DNA of 52,857 bases from contig JAGBTO010000105.1 in NCBI GenBank assembly GCA_017631285.1, forward strand, positions 1 through 52,857, read 5' to 3'. This document shows, piece by piece, positions 6,795-16,042 of this stretch. A program made the position numbers and the translations under genes. Source of the DNA: Alistipes sp. Lineage in GTDB: Bacteria; Bacteroidota; Bacteroidia; Bacteroidales; Rikenellaceae. The notes beneath the pieces were generated by a model. It saw nothing but the letters and a program-made list of their open reading frames with translations, was not told the origin of the DNA and made no database searches. Each line of letters begins with the position of its first letter. Positions within the stretch are counted from its first letter, which is position 1.

Positions 6795-9700
6795 TCATCC
6801 AACTATTGAGTTATGCAAAACATCTATATATTTTCTAACATATATAAAGTTTTGTCCAAACGTATCAAGCCATTCAAAATCAGAGAATGGAGACTCATTA
6901 ACTATGGTCTCGACAGTAATATCACCGTTCTTGCATACATAAGTAATGATACTCTTCAAATACTCTTCTTGCTCGCTATTGAGTGTAGTATCAGACAAGA
7001 AATCAGAGAACTTTTGAACGGCGATATTTCTATCCACACCCACAATCGAGCGGATAAATACTGCCACACTATCTCCACAAAGCATTTTGCCTCTTTCAAT
7101 GTATTTGGCATAATCCTCCTTCGTTCCCAACTCTTTCCACAATATCCTCTCTAACTCGACTATATCTGCGTGTTCGAGTTGTTCAATATTGATAATCTTC
7201 TGTATTGCAGGCAAACTTCTATTTTTGGCAAGATAATCGATAACACGCTGCTTATAGGTAGTAGTAGGGGTAAACTCCTCGGCAGCGCCCATCTCAATTA
7301 CCATATCCTCAATATTGATAGTAAAAGTTCTATTATTACCACCAATAATGAATTTCACCAAATCTCGCACCTCTTCCCTTACCCTCTCCAAATCTTTCAG
7401 TGAGGGGTGTTCCCAAAATGCGGGAGATACAATCTCATTGATTATCTCTATCTTTGCCGCTACTTGTGGGATTGATGCTCTCTCTTGCAATAGTTGGCCA
7501 ATCTGCACCACCTTGCGCTGACTCTTGGTTGCGTTTACATCATCAGCCACCTTCGATAGTTCAATATTGAGTATTAAGAGGTCAAACTTTTTAGCATTTT
7601 CATCTGCGGTAGATTTGATAAGTAGAGGCGCAATCTCATCCTTCAACACAACTGTATCTACCGATGAAAGATACTCCCAACTCTTACTATTGCGGAACTT
7701 ATCTACAACCTCCCAATGCTTTCTAACAGCAATGTGTGTATCCTTTAACTCTGCCACTTGGCCACGCAAACCCTCCTTAATTCTGTCGTGGAGGCCTTTT
7801 GCATACTTATCTTCTTGATATGTTGAGTGCTGCAATGCTGCTGCCAAATCAACGCTTACACAGAACAGACGCTCGGTAAGTGATTGTGTTGGCAATGGCT
7901 CTTTGCCCTTATCGTTGATGCCAAAATACTCAAAATTACCACACCAATCGAAGATGTAGAAGAACTCTTTGTGCTTTCCAACTCCAAATATATCCTCCGA
8001 CAAACGAGTGCCTCGGCCGATCATCTGAGTGAACTTAATCTTCGAATGTATAGGCTTGAAGAATACAAGATTCAGAATATCGGGCACATCGATTCCCGTA
8101 TCGAGCATATCCACCGACACGGCAATCTGAGGCATATTATCCCTAACCTCAAAGTTGTCTATTAGGCTCTGTGCGTAGTTCACTCTGTTGTCGATCAACA
8201 CACAGAAATCATCTCCATATTCGGGATACAGAGCCTTAAAACGCTGCACTATCAAGTCTGCGTGGTCGTGATTATAGCCAAATATAATGGTTTTGCCTAT
8301 TCTCTCACCACTCTGCACCTTCTGTCCGCACTGCATTAAATCTTGCAGCACCTTGTCTATGGTGTCTATATTGAATATATACTTGAAGATCTCCTTGCTC
8401 TCAATATTTCGGTGATAATTCTCCCTATCATCCAACGCCTTGCGAGCCTTCTCGTACTTCCAAACAATATCCAACTGAGCCTTCTCCTCGGCACTTAACG
8501 AGTTATAAACGATACCCCGTTTCAATATCTCAGTTCCGCGTTTCAGGGCGTTGTATGGCACAAGATAACCATCCTCCACAGCCTCCTCAAGTTCATATGC
8601 AAACGTATCTTCCGCCTCTATGTTGAACAGATCAAATGTATTACGTTCCACCTCATCTCTTGGCGTAGCAGTCAAACCTACCAACAAGCAATCAAAGTAG
8701 TCAAATATAGCAGTGTACTTACCAAACACCGAACGATGCGCCTCGTCGATAATCACGAGGTCAAACCGCCCCACCGAGAACTCTTTCGTATCCTTGTCGA
8801 TGTAGTTTATCATAGTCTGATATGTGCTGAACATAATTCTCGCACGCATATCAGGCTCCTTCTCCTCCGAGAGTATGCACGTTGTAGCCGATGGCAACAG
8901 TTTGGTGTAATTCTTGGCGGCCTGCTTAACCAATGCCGTGCGATCGGCGAGGAACAGCACATTCTTCACCCAACCGTTTCGCATCAACACATCCACAAGC
9001 GAGATGCTCACTCGTGTCTTGCCCGTGCCCGTAGCCATCACAAGCAACGTTCGTCGATGGTTGGCATTGAAACGCTCACACACTTGCCTTATGGCTCGCT
9101 TCTGATACTCTCTGTTGGTTATGTTGTCATCTATCCGTAGGTCTGTGATAGTCTTGCGTCCTCTGCGCTGAATCAGTAACTCCAACTCCTCTGCCGTATG
9201 GTAGCCAAACATCTCTCTTGCGGGATAGCCCAAACCATCCACCACCTCTGTACGGTAGCCATTTGTGCAATAAATCACGGGGCGCACGCCATACTGCGCC
9301 TCTAAACAGTCGGCATATAATTTCGCTTGCTGTCGTCCAACGGCAATATCTACGCTTGTACGCTTCGCCTCCACTACTGCCAGCGGCTTGCCATTCGCCC
9401 CAAACAGCACATAGTCGGCATATCCTACGCCACTGTCCGATGGCATACCTTTCACCTCAATCTCCACGCACGCCTTCGATGAAGTGATAAGGCCATCCGT
9501 CGTCAGCACCTCCCAACACGCTTCACGCAACATCATATCTATGAAGTAGCGGCGAGTCTCTGCCTCGGTCAATCCCAACGGACGCACCTCAACTGGTTTG
9601 TCCTCAATCTTCTCCACCTCGATGCTCTCCACAAACTCCACGCTTGGCTGCGGCTCGGCTGCGGGCGAGGGCTGAATGGTGGCGGTCGAAGGTATCAAAT

Positions 9701-10115
9701 CCTTGTTAAAAGGCTCAAAATCTTCGATTACACGCAACTTCACAAGCACCGCACCCACGAAGTTGTAGAGGTTCAACAGCGCAAAAAACGCCTCCCTGCG
9801 TGTCACTGCGCCCGTGTGAGCAGCACTGTTACCCACCTTGCGAATGTAGTGAACGCCCATCATCAGACGCTCATCACCCACAAACGAAGTGAATGGCTCA
9901 CCATCGACCAACTCGAATAGCGAAGCACGCCTACGCTCTCCATCCACCACTATGCCCTTCATCTCGTAAATCGAGCGCACCAACCACTCCAACGCTCTGC
10001 GAGCATTGAGTGCCGAGGTATCTGGACTGCTCATCTGCATAGCCTCTGCCACAGAACAGTAGCCATACAAATCTTCCAAATAGGCATACTCTTTTAGGTA
10101 ATCGAAGTTTTTCAT
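6795..10115 (-). CDS. hsdR: Type I restriction enzyme, R subunit (HsdR, EcoEI type)
   Basis: This is the 1106-residue motor and nuclease subunit. An N-terminal DUF4145/HEPN-like region (about 1-135) is followed by an HSDR_N nuclease with D234 and E249-A-K251 (YADYVLF then VVEAKRT). The SF2 helicase has Walker A ATGTGKT (361-367), DEAH (457-460) and TATPRDE (482-488), with the EcoEI-type C-terminal domain after about 860. It cleaves unmethylated DNA after ATP-driven translocation and needs HsdM and HsdS. It starts at the base next to the stop codon of the PIN gene, which makes it the last gene of the operon. All motifs look intact. Confidence 0.97.
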   Translation of the reverse strand: MKNFDYLKEYAYLEDLYGYCSVAEAMQMSSPDTSALNARRALEWLVRSIYEMKGIVVDGERRRASLFELVDGEPFTSFVGDERLMMGVHYIRKVGNSAAHTGAVTRREAFFALLNLYNFVGAVLVKLRVIEDFEPFNKDLIPSTATIQPSPAAEPQPSVEFVESIEVEKIEDKPVEVRPLGLTEAETRRYFIDMMLREACWEVLTTDGLITSSKACVEIEVKGMPSDSGVGYADYVLFGANGKPLAVVEAKRTSVDIAVGRQQAKLYADCLEAQYGVRPVIYCTNGYRTEVVDGLGYPAREMFGYHTAEELELLIQRRGRKTITDLRIDDNITNREYQKRAIRQVCERFNANHRRTLLVMATGTGKTRVSISLVDVLMRNGWVKNVLFLADRTALVKQAAKNYTKLLPSATTCILSEEKEPDMRARIMFSTYQTMINYIDKDTKEFSVGRFDLVIIDEAHRSVFGKYTAIFDYFDCLLVGLTATPRDEVERNTFDLFNIEAEDTFAYELEEAVEDGYLVPYNALKRGTEILKRGIVYNSLSAEEKAQLDIVWKYEKARKALDDRENYHRNIESKEIFKYIFNIDTIDKVLQDLMQCGQKVQSGERIGKTIIFGYNHDHADLIVQRFKALYPEYGDDFCVLIDNRVNYAQSLIDNFEVRDNMPQIAVSVDMLDTGIDVPDILNLVFFKPIHSKIKFTQMIGRGTRLSEDIFGVGKHKEFFYIFDWCGNFEYFGINDKGKEPLPTQSLTERLFCVSVDLAAALQHSTYQEDKYAKGLHDRIKEGLRGQVAELKDTHIAVRKHWEVVDKFRNSKSWEYLSSVDTVVLKDEIAPLLIKSTADENAKKFDLLILNIELSKVADDVNATKSQRKVVQIGQLLQERASIPQVAAKIEIINEIVSPAFWEHPSLKDLERVREEVRDLVKFIIGGNNRTFTINIEDMVIEMGAAEEFTPTTTYKQRVIDYLAKNRSLPAIQKIINIEQLEHADIVELERILWKELGTKEDYAKYIERGKMLCGDSVAVFIRSIVGVDRNIAVQKFSDFLSDTTLNSEQEEYLKSIITYVCKNGDITVETIVNESPFSDFEWLDTFGQNFIYVRKYIDVLHNSIVG

Positions 10116-11315
10116 TTATTTTGAGTATTTTTTGGGGTCAATTATACTTGAAATAGTTATAGGCTCTGATGGTTGGATATCTCCCCATAAGTTTCCTATT
10201 GTGCCTATACTTGATAGACTTTTTGGTGCTGCAGCAATTATATTTGGTTCCTCATATCGTTTCCTAAATTCAGAAAAATAATCATATTCATCTCTTAAAT
10301 ATGAAAGAGGATCTGTTAAACTTGTTTTTGCCTCATCAATCAATGTTGAATATTTATTATATAAATTTAAGTGCTCCCGATGTGATTTTCTTGCACTTAA
10401 AATTGTAGGCAACATTTCTTCAGTAATCCAAAATGTGTCAGCACGCTTTACCTTTTCAACTTCATTTATGGTCTTTTGGCTAACTTTCAACTCCTTATTA
10501 CGCTTCGCATACTCCAAAAATTTACGGCTATCATATATAATGATGCTTTGTCCTGTTCTATCAGCAAACTCTTTTATCAATTCTTTGCGTGGAGTGTGTT
10601 TGCCATCTACCTTATCCCACCAATCTGGTTTATGGTCGTCGGTTATGAAGATTACATTTTTAGAGCGTTCCTTACAATGGTTTATCGTCTGTTTCCAAAC
10701 AATCAAATCTCCGTACAAATGTCTTTTAGGTTTATCCTTCTTAGTTTTCTCATCGCAATAACCAGGCGGAACATCATTTGCATATCGCTTTTCACCTTCT
10801 TTGTACAATGCATCTAAATCATTTTCTGCAAAATCCTCCCCAACACGACCATCAAACAAATCGGTAATTGCATTTAGAATCTTATCCTCCTTTGAATAAT
10901 CGGGATGATTCTCTTTCTGTTTATCCAATGATTTTTTGATTGACGCAGCACATCTCTCAACTTTGCTCCGAATATCTTTCATATTGATATACGGATGACG
11001 TGAGTATTCTCCCTCTAATGTACTTACTGTCTTTACTAATTGTTCCGTTAGTTTTTCTCCTAATGCTGTATATGCCATAGCATTTTTACGCATTATATCC
11101 TCTCTGCGTCTATGAAATTCTAAGCCTACTTGATATGGAATCCATAAACGCTCTTTGTAGAATTTTATAACATTGATAAACTCTGTGCGTGCATCCTCAT
11201 TATAACGATATAGATTCAGCAGTACATTCGTATCAAACACTATCAAAGAGTTCTCCCATATCTCTTTGATGCGCTCTTCGGGTAGTTCGTAGTATTCTGC
11301 AAAACGGTTCTTCAT
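10116..11315 (-). CDS. PIN_8-type ribonuclease-like protein inside the hsd operon
   Basis: This is a 399-residue protein of the PIN-like (PIN_8) family. The acidic residues of a PIN active site are visible: D28 in LIVFDTNVLLNLY, E in QVGLEFHRRREDI, D in YGDLIVWKQ and D-D in VIFITDDHKPDWW. The middle and C-terminal parts are charged helices. The gene lies 9 bp after hsdS and touches hsdR, so it belongs to the same transcript. PIN_8 proteins recur in defence loci. A role as RNase back-up when restriction fails is inference. The domain call is firm and the function is not. Confidence 0.85.
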   Translation of the reverse strand: MKNRFAEYYELPEERIKEIWENSLIVFDTNVLLNLYRYNEDARTEFINVIKFYKERLWIPYQVGLEFHRRREDIMRKNAMAYTALGEKLTEQLVKTVSTLEGEYSRHPYINMKDIRSKVERCAASIKKSLDKQKENHPDYSKEDKILNAITDLFDGRVGEDFAENDLDALYKEGEKRYANDVPPGYCDEKTKKDKPKRHLYGDLIVWKQTINHCKERSKNVIFITDDHKPDWWDKVDGKHTPRKELIKEFADRTGQSIIIYDSRKFLEYAKRNKELKVSQKTINEVEKVKRADTFWITEEMLPTILSARKSHREHLNLYNKYSTLIDEAKTSLTDPLSYLRDEYDYFSEFRKRYEEPNIIAAAPKSLSSIGTIGNLWGDIQPSEPITISSIIDPKKYSK

Positions 11316-11324
11316 ATCGTCGTC

Positions 11325-12494
11325 TTAGTTAAAGTAGTAATCCATACGAGCGTTGAAAAGGGTTTCGGTCTCGGATATGGATTTTTTAATCAACTCCTTT
11401 TGTTTCTCTATCGCCTCAATCTTATCTGCAAACTCTTGTTGGAGGGTAAGAGGAGGTAGAATAATTCCATAGCCTCTAATAGCCTTTAATCCCACATTCT
11501 TTATCGTGCTTTTTGAAGAATTATCTTCAAGAAATCCTTTGAATGAGAGGCTATTCATCAAATGCTCTACGAATTTAGTTATCAAAAATGTATTATTGAT
11601 ATTGCAATAACAAGCACTTTTGCCTAAAATAACATTCTCATTTCTGAATATTGCAGTTCGTCCAAGCGTACCGTTAATAGAAAGCAGAATTGTATTTGCA
11701 TCCATATCAATTCTGTATTTCTGAGCCTCTATATCATTTACGAATAATGTTCTATCTGTAATTACGATTTTACCATCTATAAGATTATTGCCATTTATAA
11801 ATGCGACACCTCCATCCTCATCATATTTAGGTGTACCGTGTAAGCCATCACCAATTTTATGACATACTTCTTCCAATTTCTTGACTTCCCAACCTTTTTC
11901 GTTGGTGATGGGGTCGCCAAACATTTGGTAGAAGATTGACTGCGCCAACGCATCAAGTTCACGCAACTGCTCACGCTTCTTCTCAATCACGCCACTCAAA
12001 CAATCCAACTCCACCACTATCCTCTCCTGCTCCTCACGAGGTGGAATACATACATTAACGCTACGGACAAGTTCGCTATTTAGATTATTAACAACTCCTC
12101 CGACCGCCAATCGCTTAAACTCATTGTATATATTGGGACTACCTAAATAATAATACAAATAGTTCTTATCAAATCGGTTGCCATCATCGTGAATAACAAG
12201 CCAACCATCGTGGATGCAACCATCAACCGCTAATATGTATGGTCGTCCAAAACTCATAGAGTTTGAAAGAATAAAATCTCCTTTATGAACAAAACGAGAT
12301 TTTTTCATCCCCTCAGGTTTGATTTTTTCTTTTGTTGATGTGATATATTTAGACCCATCGGTTGCATCTCCGATTTTAATCCAATTTATTCCATCGTCAG
12401 ATTCAGTAATATATGCTTGAATAGGACGTGGTGAACCTCCACGCTCTATCGTACAAACCTCTCCGAGTTTCTTTATTTCCCAACCTTGTTTCAT
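11325..12494 (-). CDS. hsdS: Type I restriction-modification specificity subunit (HsdS)
   Basis: This 389-residue protein has two target-recognition domains. Each begins with the typical W-x-x-KLGEVC or W-E-V-KKLEEVC box (residues about 5 and 201) and each is followed by a conserved coiled-coil spacer: PPREEQERIVVELDCLSGVI in the middle and LTLQQEFADKIEAIEKQKEL at the end. It sets the bipartite DNA target of HsdM and HsdR. Its start overlaps the stop of the membrane gene upstream by 4 bp. No shuffling inverted repeat or second hsdS was seen nearby. Confidence 0.96.
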   Translation of the reverse strand: MKQGWEIKKLGEVCTIERGGSPRPIQAYITESDDGINWIKIGDATDGSKYITSTKEKIKPEGMKKSRFVHKGDFILSNSMSFGRPYILAVDGCIHDGWLVIHDDGNRFDKNYLYYYLGSPNIYNEFKRLAVGGVVNNLNSELVRSVNVCIPPREEQERIVVELDCLSGVIEKKREQLRELDALAQSIFYQMFGDPITNEKGWEVKKLEEVCHKIGDGLHGTPKYDEDGGVAFINGNNLIDGKIVITDRTLFVNDIEAQKYRIDMDANTILLSINGTLGRTAIFRNENVILGKSACYCNINNTFLITKFVEHLMNSLSFKGFLEDNSSKSTIKNVGLKAIRGYGIILPPLTLQQEFADKIEAIEKQKELIKKSISETETLFNARMDYYFN

Positions 12495-13162
12495 TTTGTA
12501 TTTTTAGGTGTTATACGGTCTTTAATAACTTTTTGTAGTTGTGCCTGATTGGTTTTCTCAACTATGCTTACATACGCCAATAGTTCACTTCTCAGAAGGT
12601 GATGATTACGTCCATTGAATAATTGAAGAATTATATCAATAAGCACTTTGGGTGGTGTTGTGTGGTTTTCAACTTGAGGGTTATATGCTAATGATGGGTT
12701 GAAAACCAATAACTCTTGTTCGACAAAATACTTGAACATCAATATAACCTTGCTACTTGCACTTAATGCGTCAAAATAGGCTTTAACATCAGGTACTTCG
12801 CCACATTGTTTGAGTTCTATATCAATAGTACATTCCGTAAACTCTTCGGACAACTTTTCGTATTCCTGCCAAATACCATCAATCTGTTTTAGACGAAGTT
12901 TGTTATCCTCATTGTTCGTCAAAGTTGCTGCGATTTTATGTAGCAATATTTTGCTAAAGGTGTCCAACTCTACAATATAGGTGTATATTTTACGGTAGAG
13001 TTCGTATTCTTGTTGCTGTATTTGCTGCTCTTGTAGTTTTGTTTGTTGCTTTTGTATCTTTATCTGCACAACTGCAATAACTATCACGGCGATAGCACTT
13101 ATCGCAGATAAAAATACACTCCACCAATCGGGGTTAGTTATGAAAATACAAAATTTCTCCAT
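12491..13162 (-). CDS. Single-pass membrane protein with coiled coil, in hsd operon
   Basis: This is a 223-residue protein of unknown family. One transmembrane helix is clear at about 12-34 (VFLSAISAIAVIVIAVVQI), followed at once by a Gln/Glu/Lys-rich coiled coil (IQKQQTKLQEQQIQQQEYEL, about 35-54) and a helical cytoplasmic region. It overlaps hsdS by 4 bp and follows the HEPN-like gene by 9 bp, so it is co-translated with the restriction system. It could anchor the HEPN-like protein at the membrane, or the two could form a toxin and membrane-partner pair. Nothing in the sequence proves this. Confidence 0.7.
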   Translation of the reverse strand: MEKFCIFITNPDWWSVFLSAISAIAVIVIAVVQIKIQKQQTKLQEQQIQQQEYELYRKIYTYIVELDTFSKILLHKIAATLTNNEDNKLRLKQIDGIWQEYEKLSEEFTECTIDIELKQCGEVPDVKAYFDALSASSKVILMFKYFVEQELLVFNPSLAYNPQVENHTTPPKVLIDIILQLFNGRNHHLLRSELLAYVSIVEKTNQAQLQKVIKDRITPKNTK

Positions 13163-13171
13163 ATTTTAGGT

Positions 13172-13969
13172 TTATTCGGCCTTTATTAAGTTCCAAATAT
13201 TTTGGGTGATATTCTCAACTTTATTAATAAAGTTTTCTACTTCTATTTTACTTATTGGCTCTACTTCTCCATTTAACTTTTGACCATTGCGATGTACTAT
13301 ATTGTGGCGTTTATCAACTTCTTGGATAATACAATCAACATACATCTGAATATCTTTCCGAAATACAATCTTGTATAATAATATAACTTTATCAAAATTG
13401 TGATAAACAATCTTTGTTGCCCTATCTTCAATAATTAAAAACAACTCGTCGTCAGTTTTGCTAATATGTTTTTCTATTCTCAAGAAATCTTCTCCATAAG
13501 TAAATGTTCTAATATTATGTAACAATTTTTCTTTATCAAAAACCATTTCTCGCAATACCATACAATAGAGAAAGGTCTCTAAAATAGATATTGTAGTGGC
13601 ATACTGTTCCCTATAAAGTAACTGTTGCAAATCATCGCATATCTCAATATTTAACAATCGCTTAACTTCAGTTAATTGTTCACTCGTTCGCTCTAATAAA
13701 TTATCATGAATCTTGTCAAAGCACACGATACCAGGGCCATAGTACGCTGTCGCACCTCCACTCATGAAGTATTCAACATATGGAGAGCCGTGCCTTTCAT
13801 TATTATTAACTTCAAAAATACCATCTTGCAATGCGTCTTTTTCAATTATCACATCTGCATTGGCTGTATTCTTATTTGCGAATGCTGTAATGCCTTTACA
13901 ATAGAATACGCCATCTTTTACAAGCAGATTGCCATCAATAAAGACTTTTTCAACGAGACTTTTAGCCAT
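13172..13969 (-). CDS. HEPN-like protein with RX4H motif, in hsd operon
   Basis: This is a 265-residue protein. The C-terminal helical half contains DKRHNIVHRNG, in which R221 and H226 form the RX4H motif of HEPN ribonucleases. The following HRNG is typical of RiboL-PSP-HEPN-like members. Residues about 1-95 form a different beta-rich N-terminal domain with a SGGATAYYGPG turn. The gene lies 5 bp after hsdM and 9 bp before the membrane gene. HEPN RNases often accompany type I restriction systems as suicide modules. The RNase activity is inferred from one motif. Confidence 0.65.
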   Translation of the reverse strand: MAKSLVEKVFIDGNLLVKDGVFYCKGITAFANKNTANADVIIEKDALQDGIFEVNNNERHGSPYVEYFMSGGATAYYGPGIVCFDKIHDNLLERTSEQLTEVKRLLNIEICDDLQQLLYREQYATTISILETFLYCMVLREMVFDKEKLLHNIRTFTYGEDFLRIEKHISKTDDELFLIIEDRATKIVYHNFDKVILLYKIVFRKDIQMYVDCIIQEVDKRHNIVHRNGQKLNGEVEPISKIEVENFINKVENITQNIWNLIKAE

Positions 13970-13974
13970 ATTTT

Positions 13975-15468
13975 CTACATAAACTTTGCACGGAACTCAT
14001 TAAGAGCATCGTTGATTTGGGTTTCAAGGCTCACGATACGCTCCATAATCACTTCGGGAGCATCGTACTCAACCACCTCACGCTCCACCTCCTTATATTT
14101 GTTCATCGAGAGGTCGTAGTCCTTCTCACGAATTTCATCCACAGGTACAAGGAATGATTGCTCCTTACGGGTGCGCTCCTCCTCTGCTTCAAGGTTATGG
14201 AAACGAGCAATAACATCGGGAATATCATTTTCTGTAACCTCATTGCGCTTTTGGTCGAGCGAGTAACCATCAGCCTTCATATCGTAGAACCACACCTTAT
14301 CAGTACCTCCTGCATTGGTCTTGGTGAAGATAAGGATTGCCGTACTCACGCCCGAATATGGTTGGAACACACCGCTCGGCATAGAGATAACGGCTTGCAG
14401 ACGCTGGTTGTCGATAAGTTCTTTGCGAAGCGACTTATGCGCCTTAGAATTTCCGAACAGCACGCCATCGGGCACGATGCTCGCACAGCGACCACCCAAC
14501 TGCAACATACGCACGAAGAGAGCCACGAAGAGAAGTTCGGTCTTGGTTGTAGAGGCGATAGAGAGCAGCGATTTGGCCACCATATCCTTATCCAAACTAC
14601 CCGCAAACGGAGGATTAGCAAGGCAGAGGGTGTAACGGTCAGCATCGGTATTTTCAGACGAAAGGCTATCCTTATACTCAATATCGGGGTTATCCACACC
14701 GTGCAGCATCAGGTTCATAGCACCGATACGAAGCATAGTCTGGTCGGTATCGAAGCCGTGAAACATCGACTGCTTGAAATGGGTTTGATTGTCTCGCTTG
14801 AGAAGGTCTGCGCTATATTTCTCGGAGATATACTTCGCGCTCTCGACAATGAATCCCGCAGAACCCATAGCGGGGTCGCAGATGGTGTCCTTCAAGATGG
14901 GCTGCATCAACTCGACCATCATACGGATAATATGGCGTGGCGTGCGGAACTGACCATTGATACCGCTTGCAGCCATCTTGCCCAAGACATACTCATAGAC
15001 ATCGCCCATAGCATCACGATTGTTCATATCGAGTGCATCGATGCCATCGACAACCTTCGTGAGCACACGATCGGTAGGGATAAGGAAGATAGCACTATCC
15101 ATAAAACGACTATAAGCCGACTCCTTGCCGCTGTTCAGCGTCTTGATGAATGGGAAAACATCGTTACGGATGGTGTTGAACATCGTAGCAGAGTCGGTAT
15201 TCTTGAAGACGTGCCAACGAAGAGAAGCGTATGGGACTTCTTGGTTGGTATCAGGATTGAGCCAATTACCATCCTTGAAAACGGGATCCTTGACAGCAAC
15301 ACCCATAACGGCAGCCGTAGCCTCCTTCTTGCGTTGAGCATCATCAAGCATCTTCATAAAGAATAGGTAAGTCATCTGCTCCAACACGGTAATAGGGCTG
15401 TTAATACCTCCCGTCCAAAAGGCATCCCATATAGAGTCAATCTTATTTTTAATCTCGCCAGTAATCAT
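13975..15468 (-). CDS. hsdM: Type I restriction-modification methyltransferase subunit (HsdM)
   Basis: This is a 497-residue N6-adenine methyltransferase subunit. An N-terminal helical HsdM_N domain (about 5-130) precedes the N6_Mtase domain with SAM-binding DPAMGSAGF and the catalytic NPPF box (LANPPFAG), both intact. The protein methylates the host target set by HsdS and protects it from HsdR. It follows a 74-aa gene by 3 bp and leads into the HEPN-like gene, so the operon order is small gene, hsdM, HEPN-like, membrane protein, hsdS, PIN_8, hsdR. Confidence 0.97.
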   Translation of the reverse strand: MITGEIKNKIDSIWDAFWTGGINSPITVLEQMTYLFFMKMLDDAQRKKEATAAVMGVAVKDPVFKDGNWLNPDTNQEVPYASLRWHVFKNTDSATMFNTIRNDVFPFIKTLNSGKESAYSRFMDSAIFLIPTDRVLTKVVDGIDALDMNNRDAMGDVYEYVLGKMAASGINGQFRTPRHIIRMMVELMQPILKDTICDPAMGSAGFIVESAKYISEKYSADLLKRDNQTHFKQSMFHGFDTDQTMLRIGAMNLMLHGVDNPDIEYKDSLSSENTDADRYTLCLANPPFAGSLDKDMVAKSLLSIASTTKTELLFVALFVRMLQLGGRCASIVPDGVLFGNSKAHKSLRKELIDNQRLQAVISMPSGVFQPYSGVSTAILIFTKTNAGGTDKVWFYDMKADGYSLDQKRNEVTENDIPDVIARFHNLEAEEERTRKEQSFLVPVDEIREKDYDLSMNKYKEVEREVVEYDAPEVIMERIVSLETQINDALNEFRAKFM

Positions 15469-15471
15469 AGT

Positions 15472-15696
15472 TTATTCTGCTTTTGGGGCTGTTACCAATA
15501 TACCCTTGCGGATGGTACAATACTTATTGCGATAAGGTTTATCGGGCGCAATGCCATAGTTGGCAAGGCTCTTATATCCAATACCAATCTGCTCCTTACC
15601 AAAGTTGTCGCAAAGAGCCTTCACCGAACCAAAATAATAGTGCTCGGCATTGAGTTCAAGATGAACGACTGTGCGTTCCTGCTTATCTGTTGCCAT
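15472..15696 (-). CDS. Small hypothetical leader gene of the hsd operon (74 aa)
   Basis: I do not recognise this 74-residue protein. It has a short strand (TVVHLELN), then a helical stretch ending in GYKSLANYGI and a basic C-terminal part with PYRNKYCTIRKG. That arrangement could be a small DNA-binding fold, but no clear helix-turn-helix is visible. It is the first gene of the operon and has a promoter with a nearby palindrome. A control protein of the restriction system is a guess. Confidence 0.6.
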   Translation of the reverse strand: MATDKQERTVVHLELNAEHYYFGSVKALCDNFGKEQIGIGYKSLANYGIAPDKPYRNKYCTIRKGILVTAPKAE

Positions 15697-15716
15697 AGTT
15701 TTCGTGTAATTTACCT

Positions 15717-15747
15717 ATAAAGGTAGGAAAAAGTGGAAAATAATCAA
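15717..15747 (-). promoter_or_regulatory. Promoter of the hsd operon
   Basis: On the minus strand TTG (15745-15747), 19 bp, then TACCTTTAT (15717-15725) fits the Bacteroidetes -33/-7 form. It lies just before the start of the 74-aa gene. The -33 box lies within the palindrome at 15733-15757. Confidence 0.6.
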
Positions 15748-15757
15748 AGTTTTCCAC
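15733..15757. promoter_or_regulatory. Palindromic operator-like site between divergent promoters
   Basis: GTGGAAAA (15733-15740) and TTTTCCAC (15750-15757) form a perfect inverted repeat with a 9-bp centre. It covers the -33 box of the hsd promoter and ends about 19 bp before the -33 box of the divergent small-gene promoter. A repressor bound here could control both. Confidence 0.5.
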
Positions 15758-15775
15758 AAAAAAGTTGATAAATAT

Positions 15776-15807
15776 TTGGATATATTAAACATATTCCATA
15801 TCTTTGT
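15776..15807 (+). promoter_or_regulatory. Promoter of the small-gene block
   Basis: TTG (15776-15778), 20 bp, then TATCTTTGT (15799-15807) is a near-perfect Bacteroidetes promoter, 22 bp before the start at 15829. Confidence 0.75.
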
Positions 15808-15828
15808 AACAACAAACAAGGCAAGGAT

Positions 15829-16017
15829 ATGAAGGCACAGATCGGACAATACTTTTACGCACCACACCGCAACTCTTGGGGAGTATGGCAATGGGATATG
15901 GTATCAGAGAATGGTTCAACTGGTACATTTATCAAGGACTTCCGAAGCAAGGAGGAGGCAAGAGAGTTCGTATGGCAGCAGAACGGATGGGGCAAACCAA
16001 AGAGCAAATTGAATTAA
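15829..16017 (+). CDS. Small hypothetical protein (62 aa)
   Basis: I do not recognise a named family. The protein is aromatic-rich (YFYAPHRNSWGVWQWDMV) and looks like a small beta-fold. It is the first gene after a strong promoter and is followed by two more small genes on the same strand. Similar short proteins are frequent on Bacteroidetes islands. An anti-restriction or regulatory role is possible because it is divergent to the hsd operon, but nothing shows this. Confidence 0.65.
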   Translation: MKAQIGQYFYAPHRNSWGVWQWDMVSENGSTGTFIKDFRSKEEAREFVWQQNGWGKPKSKLN

Positions 16018-16042
16018 TATTAACAACTAACACCTTACAACT

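Noticed and set aside
14158..15366. 402-aa plus-strand frame opposite hsdM
   Set aside because: It is fully antisense to the well-supported hsdM gene and has no recognisable domain. A shadow of hsdM codon use.
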